Positions 27,806-35,093 of a stretch of 64,000 bases of DNA are shown one piece after another. Position numbers and translations under genes: made by a program. Position 1 is the stretch's first letter. Each line of letters opens with the position of its first letter. The notes beneath the pieces were generated by a model. It was not told the DNA's origin. It saw nothing but the letters and a program-made list of their open reading frames with translations, and made no database searches. The DNA is from Blastocatellia bacterium (lineage in GTDB: Bacteria; Acidobacteriota; Blastocatellia; Chloracidobacteriales; JADJPF01). The stretch is from NCBI GenBank assembly GCA_016713405.1, contig JADJPF010000001.1:682001-746000 (forward strand), given 5' to 3'.

Positions 27806-30011
27806 CTTCCTCTTCTTCAATAAGTTCAAAAATAAGTTCATCAAGTTCTGTTTGACTTAAACCAGACTTTGGGAAATCTGAAGGCGTATAACTACTTTCT
27901 TCAGGTGATTGGCAATGTTGAATAATCGCTTTCAACGCGCTTAAATACTGGTTTGCTAGGTTTTCTATTGTTATTTTTTTGTGAATTTGATCACTATAAG
28001 ACCAAACAATAGTTATTTTTTTATAAACTATGCTTGCATTGACTTCTAATAAATAAGCTCTTTTTGCTTTATGACTACGAGTTTTGCCAATAGGCTCTTG
28101 AGATAAGAAAAATAGTTCATTATTTTCTAAAACTTGATCAAGTTGACCTAAATAGTTAAACAAAACCTCTGCTTTTGGCAAAAGTTCTATTTTGTCCAAA
28201 AACTCTTTGTCTTTTTCTAAGTATTTGATTATTCCGTAGCCAATACCATGGTTTGGAATTGCTCTTACTTGTTCTTTAATAGCCTTTAATGAACCACCAA
28301 TATTAAATTCGTTTGTTAGTTCTAAAACAAAAGGAAATATACTAGTAAACCAACCTAAAGTGCGTGATAGGTCTAATCCTTCTATAATGTTTTCACGTCC
28401 ATGGCTTTCTAAATCTACCAAAGAATACTTATTGTTTGTCCATTTTGTTAGGCTAATTGCTAGAGCTAATAAAAACACATCGTTAATTTGAGTGTTATAA
28501 ATTTCTGGGACTTTGCGCAAAAGAAATGTAGTTTCATCTTCATCAAGTGACACAGATATTGTGTTAAGAGAAACTTCTGTATTAGCAGTATTTATAAAAT
28601 CTCTTGGAAGAGGAGATAGCGGTTTTTTTAATTGTGTCAACCAATAAGCTTTCTCTTCTTTTGAAAAACCTATTTCTAAATATTTGCTTAAGCTTTCTGA
28701 CCATTGTTTGTAAGATGTAGTTTTAAGCGGTAGAGAGATAGATTTATTTCTTTCAATATCAAGGTAAATTTGTTGGAGATCATCCAACAAAATTTGCCAA
28801 GAAATATTATCTATAACCAAATGGTGTATAGTAATAAACAAAGACTGTGATTGGTCTGGAAAATTAAATAATCTTGCCTGGATTATTGGCCCAGAAGAAA
28901 TATTCAAGCTTGATTGTAAATTGTTGCAAATTAGTTCTATCTCTTCATTTTGCTTTAATTTAGATAATTCTTTAATGTAAACTGTTTCAATAATCTTTGT
29001 TTCATCATTTTCAAGATTGTACTGTTGCCAAGTTGATTCAACTAAATTAAAACGTATTCTTAAAGCATCATGATGTAGTAATAATTGCTGAAACGTTGGT
29101 TCTAGTATTTTTAGATCAAGAACTCTTTTTGTTTTGAGATTTACTGACAAATTCCAATGATGTAATTCAGCAAAATTTTGTTCAAAAAACCAAGTTTGTA
29201 TAGGTGTTAAAAGTATTGCCCCTACAACTAAATCTTGTTGAGCAAGGGAATTTGTTAAAAAATTAACTAAATTTGCTAGCTGTGCAATAGTAGGATTTTG
29301 GAAAAATTGAAGTGGTGTAAATTTGATACCCTTTTGATCTGCTCTAGCAATAATACGTAATGCTAAAATAGAATCTCCTCCAAGTTCAAAGAAGTTATCA
29401 TTAATACTAATTTGGTCTAATTTTAGTGAATTTTTCCAAATCTCTGTTAATTGTTCTTCTATGTGGTTACGTGGTGCAACAAGTTCAGCTACTGATTTTG
29501 GCCGGTTTTGTTCTGGCTTAGGTAAGGCTTTTCTATCAACTTTTCCATTTGGAGTTAAAGGTATTTTATTTAAATATACAAACAGTGCTGGCACCATGTA
29601 TTGTGGTAATCTATTTCGCAACCATTCTTGTAATTCGCCTACAGATGGGTGTTGTGTTTCATTCTCATTTAGAACAAGATAGGCTACAAGTTGTTTATCT
29701 CCTAGCTCATGTTCTTTTGCTATAACTACAACTTCTTTGACTGCCAGATGTTGTTCTAAGGTAGACTCAATTTCACCAAGTTCAATACGAAAACCACGAA
29801 TTTTAACTTGATGGTCAAGCCTACCAAGAAATTCTATAGTACCATCATCTAACCAACGTGCTAAATCTCCTGTTCTATATAACTTGTCTGTTTGAGATTT
29901 GCTAAAAGGATTTGCAATAAACTTTTCTGATGTAAGCTCAGGGCGTTGGAAATATCCTTTTACTACTCCTTCTCCTGCTATTAATAGCTCTCCTGCTACT
30001 CCTACTGGCAC
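27783..30011 (-). CDS. NRPS fragment: end of A3, PCP3, epimerisation domain
   Basis: Begins in A3 after A5 (PVGVAGELLIAGEG), runs through A8 (RGFRIELGEIE) and A9-A10, then PCP3 (DNFFELGGDSILALR, the GGDS form usual before E domains). An epimerisation domain follows with HHLVIDNISW, RTLGWFTSIFPFVLEL and FNYLGQLDQ, all intact. The tail SGLSQTELDELIFELIEEEEDEDE is acidic and may act as a docking segment towards the next protein. The E domain is odd behind a glycine-coded A domain (see findings). The upstream edge is a frame break at 30.14 kb (GGCTATAC versus GGCCCATAC). Confidence 0.9.
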   Translation of the reverse strand: MPVGVAGELLIAGEGVVKGYFQRPELTSEKFIANPFSKSQTDKLYRTGDLARWLDDGTIEFLGRLDHQVKIRGFRIELGEIESTLEQHLAVKEVVVIAKEHELGDKQLVAYLVLNENETQHPSVGELQEWLRNRLPQYMVPALFVYLNKIPLTPNGKVDRKALPKPEQNRPKSVAELVAPRNHIEEQLTEIWKNSLKLDQISINDNFFELGGDSILALRIIARADQKGIKFTPLQFFQNPTIAQLANLVNFLTNSLAQQDLVVGAILLTPIQTWFFEQNFAELHHWNLSVNLKTKRVLDLKILEPTFQQLLLHHDALRIRFNLVESTWQQYNLENDETKIIETVYIKELSKLKQNEEIELICNNLQSSLNISSGPIIQARLFNFPDQSQSLFITIHHLVIDNISWQILLDDLQQIYLDIERNKSISLPLKTTSYKQWSESLSKYLEIGFSKEEKAYWLTQLKKPLSPLPRDFINTANTEVSLNTISVSLDEDETTFLLRKVPEIYNTQINDVFLLALAISLTKWTNNKYSLVDLESHGRENIIEGLDLSRTLGWFTSIFPFVLELTNEFNIGGSLKAIKEQVRAIPNHGIGYGIIKYLEKDKEFLDKIELLPKAEVLFNYLGQLDQVLENNELFFLSQEPIGKTRSHKAKRAYLLEVNASIVYKKITIVWSYSDQIHKKITIENLANQYLSALKAIIQHCQSPEESSYTPSDFPKSGLSQTELDELIFELIEEEEDEDESTN

Positions 30012-30100
30012 TAATTCTAGTGCTTCATTTACTATGTAAATTTGTGTGTTGGCTATTGGTTTTCCTATTGTTACTGTATTTAATACTCTATCGTTAGCCT

Positions 30101-30664
30101 CTACTTTATGTGTGGATGACCAAATGGTTGTTTCTGTTGGCTATACATATTATGTAACTCACCTTTTATTACATTTATCAATTCTTTTGCTAGGCTTGTT
30201 GTTAATGCTTCTCCTCCTACCATCATCATTTTTAGTTCTTTTATTGCTTCTTTTGCTTCTTCTTCTGTTGTTAATACTCTTGCTAATGATGGTGTACATT
30301 GTAAATGACTTACTTTATGTCTTTTTATTTGTTCTGTTATTGAATAGTCTGCTTCTGATAAAGTTGAACTAACAACACCTCTGCTATCAGATTGAATAAC
30401 AACTTTAAAGCCACGGGATAGAGTCCAAAAGAGTTCAAGGACAGAGATATCAAAGGAAATACTAGTAACAGCTAACCAAACACCGTCCGAATATTTACCA
30501 ATTCTTTGCTCCATACCAACAAAGAAATTAATAACATTACGGTGGGAAATCATTACTCCTTTAGGCTTACCTGTAGAACCTGATGTATAAATAATATATG
30601 CTAAGTTTTTGCTAGTGTTAATATTTACTAGATTTGATGTGCTTTCTTTTCTATATCCTTCCAA
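30101..30664 (-). CDS. NRPS fragment: central part of A3
   Basis: Covers A3 motif (YIIYTSGSTGKPKGVM), A4 (FDISVLELFW), the short linker STLSEAD with no LLM, HLQCTPSLARVL and MMMVGGEAL up to just before A5. With the following piece the pocket code is glycine-type. It is bounded by TTTT in place of TTTTT (30.65 kb) and a CCCA to CTA change (30.14 kb). The given start is not a real one. Confidence 0.8.
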   Translation of the reverse strand: MEGYRKESTSNLVNINTSKNLAYIIYTSGSTGKPKGVMISHRNVINFFVGMEQRIGKYSDGVWLAVTSISFDISVLELFWTLSRGFKVVIQSDSRGVVSSTLSEADYSITEQIKRHKVSHLQCTPSLARVLTTEEEAKEAIKELKMMMVGGEALTTSLAKELINVIKGELHNMYSQQKQPFGHPHIK

Positions 30665-31368
30665 TCATTATCAATAAAAACAGTATTTCCAATGTATAAA
30701 GAAGCAAGAGAAGACAAACTATTTTGAGTGATAAGCACGCTAAGCTGAGCATCATCAATCATATAAGAGATTCTATCTTTAGGATAAGAAGAATCCAAAG
30801 GAACATAAGCCGCACCTGCTTTAAGAATAGCAAGAAGAGCAATCATCATTTCGCTAGAGCGTTCTATTAGTAAACCTACCCTAGAATCTGCTATCACTCC
30901 TAGCTTACGTAAGAAATGAGCTAGTTGGTTAGCTTTCTCATTTAACTCTTTATAACTTAATTCATTGTTTTCAAAGACAATAGCAGTAGAAGAAGGGGAT
31001 TTAGTTACTTGATGCTCAAAGAGTTGATGAATAGTTATTTCCCTATCATAATCACAATAAGTATTATTCCAAGTGTAGAGTAATTCTTCTTTTTCTGCTT
31101 GAGAGATAAGAGATAATTTAGATATATGTTCTTTTGGATTATTAACTATTGATTCTAATAGCGTTAAGAAATTATCTGCCATTCTTACTATAGTAGAATG
31201 ATAAAATAAATCTGTGTTGTATTCAAAAATAGTAAACAAACCAGAATCATTTTCATAAGCTTCAAGAGTTAAATCAAATTTGGCAGTTTTATTGTCAACA
31301 ACCAATGAGGAAAGGGTTATATCCTCTAACTCTATTTTAGGAACAAAAGCATTTTGAAGAATAAGCAT
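30628..31368 (-). CDS. NRPS fragment: end of C3 and N-terminal part of A3
   Basis: Starts at the same internal Met (MLILQNAFVPKIELE) as the 21.2- and 34.6-kb fragments, downstream of an altered homopolymer (5 A then GTG; 6 A then GGG in the intact copy). Contains the C3 tail, the linker LISQAEKEELLYTWNNTYC, and A1/A2 to YIGNTVFIDNDWKDIEK, where it is broken by a lost T. It joins the flanking fragments. Confidence 0.8.
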   Translation of the reverse strand: MLILQNAFVPKIELEDITLSSLVVDNKTAKFDLTLEAYENDSGLFTIFEYNTDLFYHSTIVRMADNFLTLLESIVNNPKEHISKLSLISQAEKEELLYTWNNTYCDYDREITIHQLFEHQVTKSPSSTAIVFENNELSYKELNEKANQLAHFLRKLGVIADSRVGLLIERSSEMMIALLAILKAGAAYVPLDSSYPKDRISYMIDDAQLSVLITQNSLSSLASLYIGNTVFIDNDWKDIEKKAHQI

Positions 31369-32819
31369 GACTTGGAAAAAGTGCTACGACTTAAATTGCG
31401 CTCAGGTTGAAGCTTTTCAACTAGAGCTTCAAAAGGAATATCTTGATTAGAATAAGCACCTAGAGTGACATCTTTAACTCTAGCAAGAAGTTGCTCAAAA
31501 GTAGGATTAGAAGATAAATCAGAACGCATAACCAAAGTGTTAATAAAAACACCAATAAGGTTTTCTATGTCAGGATGATTACGGTTAGCAATAGGACTAC
31601 CAACCAAAATATCTTCACTTCCACTATATCGATAAAGAAGAGTTTGAAAAGCAGCCAACAATGTCATAAACAAAGTTGCAGAATTGTTTCTTGATAGCTG
31701 TTGTATTTCTTTTAATAACTTACTAGGTAATACTTTAAGAAATCTTCTACCAGCAAAAGTCTGGATAGGTGGACGAGGTTTATCTATAGGTAGTTGTAAG
31801 AAGGATAGTTTACCAGCTAGCTTTTCTTTCCAATAAGCAAGTTGTTTTTCAAAAACTTCACCTTGCATCCATTGTCGTTGCCAATAGGCATAATCTGCGT
31901 ATTGTATTGGCAGTTTTGCGAGTTCTGGAGTTTTATTTTGTGTATATGATTGATAAAGTGTTGCTATTTCTCTTACAAATACTCCAAATGACCATCCATC
32001 CCATACTATATGTGAAAATATAAATAGCAATACGTGGTATTGCTCATTTATTTTTATCAAAGTAGTTCTAAATAATAAGTCTTCTGATAAATTAAAAAGT
32101 TTTTGACCTTCTTTAATAAAAAGTTTTTCAATTTCAGCTTCAAAATTAGCATTATCAATATTTTCTAAACTTATTTGGGAAAGTTCCAAAACACGCTTTT
32201 TAGCAATAATTTGGACAGGATTACCATTAACAAAAGCAAAATTTGTTCTTAAAGCTTCATGTCTTTCAATTATTTGGTTTAAGCTTTCCTCTAATGCTAA
32301 AAAGTTTAGTGAGCCTTTTATTTCTATTGCTAAACGCTCATTATAAGCAGCATTATCTGGCTCAAACTGGCTTAAAAACCATAATCTTTCTTGAGTAAAT
32401 GATAAAGGTATGTCTTGGTTTCTTGATATTTTAGATATAAATATTTCTAGTTTATTACCTTTTTTGATTTCCAAATCTATTAAATTTGATAACGATTCAA
32501 TTGTTGAGTTATCAAAGAGCGATCTTAAAATTAAATCTACATTAAACACATTTCTTATCTTTGTATTTAATTGCATAGCCAGTAGGGAATGACCACCTAA
32601 TTCAAAGAAGTTATCTTTAATACTTACGTTTTCTATATTTAATAATTCTGACCAGATATTAACTAAAGCAACTTGGATTGGAGTAGAAGGAGCTACATAG
32701 TTTTGATTATTTTGAGAATATTCAGGAGCAGGTAAAGCCTTACGGTCAACTTTAGCATTAGGTGTTAGAGGCATGGATTGTAAATAAACAACTGCTGATG
32801 GAACCATATATTCTGGCAA
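31332..32819 (-). CDS. NRPS fragment: A2 tail, PCP2 and C3
   Basis: The open frame actually extends upstream to about 33.15 kb (A6-A8 of A2). The listed start is a TTG inside A9 (LPEYMVPSAVVY). A10 (NAKVDRKALP, with A where G is usual), PCP2 (DNFFELGGHSLLAMQL) and C3 (FTQERLWFLSQFEP, FSHIVWDGWS, YADYAYWQRQWMQ) follow. Nearly the same sequence occurs at 17.59-19.45 kb. The frame is lost at 31.37 kb. Confidence 0.87.
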   Translation of the reverse strand: MPEYMVPSAVVYLQSMPLTPNAKVDRKALPAPEYSQNNQNYVAPSTPIQVALVNIWSELLNIENVSIKDNFFELGGHSLLAMQLNTKIRNVFNVDLILRSLFDNSTIESLSNLIDLEIKKGNKLEIFISKISRNQDIPLSFTQERLWFLSQFEPDNAAYNERLAIEIKGSLNFLALEESLNQIIERHEALRTNFAFVNGNPVQIIAKKRVLELSQISLENIDNANFEAEIEKLFIKEGQKLFNLSEDLLFRTTLIKINEQYHVLLFIFSHIVWDGWSFGVFVREIATLYQSYTQNKTPELAKLPIQYADYAYWQRQWMQGEVFEKQLAYWKEKLAGKLSFLQLPIDKPRPPIQTFAGRRFLKVLPSKLLKEIQQLSRNNSATLFMTLLAAFQTLLYRYSGSEDILVGSPIANRNHPDIENLIGVFINTLVMRSDLSSNPTFEQLLARVKDVTLGAYSNQDIPFEALVEKLQPERNLSRSTFSKSCLFFKMLLFLK

Positions 32820-33070
32820 TTGCTGTCTAATGTATGTTTGTATTTCTGATGTTGAAGGTAATGTTTCATCAGAGTTTTTAGTTACAAGGTATGCTACTAG
32901 TTTCTTTTCATCTCTTTTATCTTCCCTTGCTATTACAACTGCTTGTGATACTTCTGGATGTTGGAGCAGTAAGGTTTCAATTTCACCAAGTTCAATACGA
33001 AAACCACGAATTTTAACTTGATGGTCAAGCCTACCAAGAAATTCTATAGTACCATCATCTAACCAACGTG

Positions 33071-33331
33071 CTAAATCTCCTGTTCTATATAACTTATCTG
33101 TTTGAGATTTGCTAAAAGGATTTGCAATAAACTTTTCTGATGTAAGCTCAGGCGTTGGAAATATCCTTTTACTACTCCTTCTCCTGCTATTAATAGCTCT
33201 CCTGCTACTCCTACTGGCACTAATTCTAATGCTTCATTTACTATGTAAATTTGTGTGTTTGCTATTGGTTTTCCTATTGTTACTGTATTTAATACTCTAT
33301 CGTTAGCCTCTACTTTATTGTGGATGACCAA
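33071..33331 (-). CDS. NRPS fragment: A5-A6 stretch of A2
   Basis: A short in-frame piece (NDRVLNTVTIGKPIANTQIY to GYFQR) between two one-base deletions: TTATTGTGG for TTATGTGTGG near 33.32 kb, and CTCAGGCGTTGG for CTCAGGACGTTGG near 33.15 kb. After GYFQR the listed frame is out of register. It has no independent function. Confidence 0.7.
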   Translation of the reverse strand: MVIHNKVEANDRVLNTVTIGKPIANTQIYIVNEALELVPVGVAGELLIAGEGVVKGYFQRLSLHQKSLLQILLANLKQISYIEQEI

Positions 33332-34578
33332 ATGGTTGTTTCTGTTGGCCCATACATATTATGTAACTCACCTTTTATTACATTTATCAATTCTTTTGCT
33401 AGGCTTGTTGTTAATGCTTCTCCTCCTACCATCATCATTTTTAACTCTTTTATTGCTTCTTTTGCTTCTTCTTCTGTTGTTAATACTCTTGCTAATGATG
33501 GTGTACATTGTAAATGACTTACTTTATGTCTCTTTATTTGTTCTGTTATTGAATAGTCTGCTTCTGATAAAGTTGAACTAACAACACCTCTGCTATCAGA
33601 TTGAATAACAACTTTAAAGCCACGGGATAGAGTCCAAAAGAGTTCAAGGACAGAGATATCAAAGGAAATACTAGTAACAGCTAACCAAACACCATCCGAA
33701 TATTTACCAATTCTTTGTTCCATACCAACAAAGAAATTAATAACATTACGGTGGGAAATCATAACTCCTTTAGGCTTACCTGTAGAGCCTGATGTATAAA
33801 TAATATATGCTAAGTTTTCGCTAGTGTTAATATTTACTAGATTTGATGTGCTTTCTTTTTCTATATCCTTCCAATCATTATCAATAAAAACAGTATTTCC
33901 AATGTATAAAGAAGCAAGAGAAGACAAACTATTTTGAGTGATAAGCACGCTAAGCTGAGCATCATCAATCATATAAGAGATTCTATCTTTAGGATAAGAA
34001 GAATCCAAAGGAACATAAGCCGCACCTGCTTTAAGAATAGCAAGAAGAGCAATCATCATTTCGCTAGAGCGTTCTATTAATAAACCTACCCTAGAATCTG
34101 CTGTCACTCCTAGTTTACGTAAGAAATGAGCTAGTTGGTTAGCTTTCTCATTTAACTCTTTGTAACTTAACTCTTTATCTTCAAAGATAATAGCAGTAGA
34201 AGAAGGGGATTTAGTTACTTGATGTTCAAAGAGTTGATGAATAGTTATTTCCCTATCATAATCACAATAAGTATTATTCCAAGTGTAGAGTAATTTTTCT
34301 TTTTCTGCTTGAGAGATAAGAGATAATTTAGAGATATGTTCTTTTGGATTATTAACTATTGATTCTAGTAGCGTTAAGAAATTATCTGCCATTCTTACTA
34401 TAGTAGAATGATAAAATAAATCTGTGTTGTATTCAAAAATAGTAAACAAACCAGAATCATTTTCATAAGCTTCAAGAGTTAAATCAAATTTGGCAGTTTT
34501 ATTGTCAACAACCAATGAGGAAAGGGTTATATCCTCTAACTCTATTTTAGGAACAAAAGCATTTTGAAGAATAAGCAT
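33310..34578 (-). CDS. NRPS fragment: end of C2 and most of A2
   Basis: Contains the C2 tail and A2 from A1 through A5 (NMYGPTETTIWSS): YTSGSTGKPKGVM, FDISVLELFW, short linker STLSEAD, HLQCTPSLARVL, MMMVGGEAL. The pocket reads DILQMGMIWK, a glycine code. The apparent start is internal, after a seven-A tract (six in the intact copy). Confidence 0.87.
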   Translation of the reverse strand: MLILQNAFVPKIELEDITLSSLVVDNKTAKFDLTLEAYENDSGLFTIFEYNTDLFYHSTIVRMADNFLTLLESIVNNPKEHISKLSLISQAEKEKLLYTWNNTYCDYDREITIHQLFEHQVTKSPSSTAIIFEDKELSYKELNEKANQLAHFLRKLGVTADSRVGLLIERSSEMMIALLAILKAGAAYVPLDSSYPKDRISYMIDDAQLSVLITQNSLSSLASLYIGNTVFIDNDWKDIEKESTSNLVNINTSENLAYIIYTSGSTGKPKGVMISHRNVINFFVGMEQRIGKYSDGVWLAVTSISFDISVLELFWTLSRGFKVVIQSDSRGVVSSTLSEADYSITEQIKRHKVSHLQCTPSLARVLTTEEEAKEAIKELKMMMVGGEALTTSLAKELINVIKGELHNMYGPTETTIWSSTIK

Positions 34579-34640
34579 GACTTGGAAAAAAAGGGCTATG
34601 ACTTAAATCGCGCTCAGGTTGAAGCTTTTCAACTAGAGCT

Positions 34641-35081
34641 TCAAAAGGGAATATCTTGATTAGAATAAGCACCTAGAGTGACATCTTTAACTCTAGCAAG
34701 AAGTTGCTCAAAAGTAGGATTAGAAGATAAATCAGAACGCATAACCAAAGTGTTAATAAAAACACCAATAAGGTTTTCTATGTCAGGATGATTACGGTTA
34801 GCAATAGGACTACCAACCAAAATATCTTCACTTCCACTGTATCGATAAAGAAGAGTTTGAAAAGCAGCCAACAATGTCATAAACAAAGTTGCAGAATTGT
34901 TTCTTGATAGCTGTTGTATTTCTTTTAATAACTTACTAGGTAATACTTTAAGAAATCTTCTACCAGCAAAAGTCTGGATAGGTGGACGAGGTTTATCTAT
35001 AGGTAGTTGTAAGGGGGATAGTTTACCAGCTAGCTTTTCTTTCCAATAAGCAAGTTGTTTTTCAAAAACTTCTTCTTGCAT
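34641..35081 (-). CDS. NRPS fragment: C-terminal lobe of C2
   Basis: Directly continues the frame of the upstream 5.8-kb piece after an in-frame TAG at 35094-35096, where the sister domains have Trp (YADYAYWQRQWMQ). It carries IQTFAGRRFLKVL, TLFMTLLAAFQTLLYRY and NRNHPDIENLIGVFINTLV of the condensation domain. It ends by an extra G (AAAAGGGA versus AAAAGGA) at about 34.65 kb. From YADYAY on it is nearly identical to C3, C5 and C6, unlike the N-terminal lobe. Confidence 0.82.
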   Translation of the reverse strand: MQEEVFEKQLAYWKEKLAGKLSPLQLPIDKPRPPIQTFAGRRFLKVLPSKLLKEIQQLSRNNSATLFMTLLAAFQTLLYRYSGSEDILVGSPIANRNHPDIENLIGVFINTLVMRSDLSSNPTFEQLLARVKDVTLGAYSNQDIPF

Positions 35082-35093
35082 CCATTGTCGTTG

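Noticed and set aside
20604..34578. Series of separate small NRPS genes starting MLILQNAFVPKIEL
   Set aside because: The Met is internal to a condensation domain, has no ribosome site, and follows an altered homopolymer; the domains are whole only when fragments are joined.
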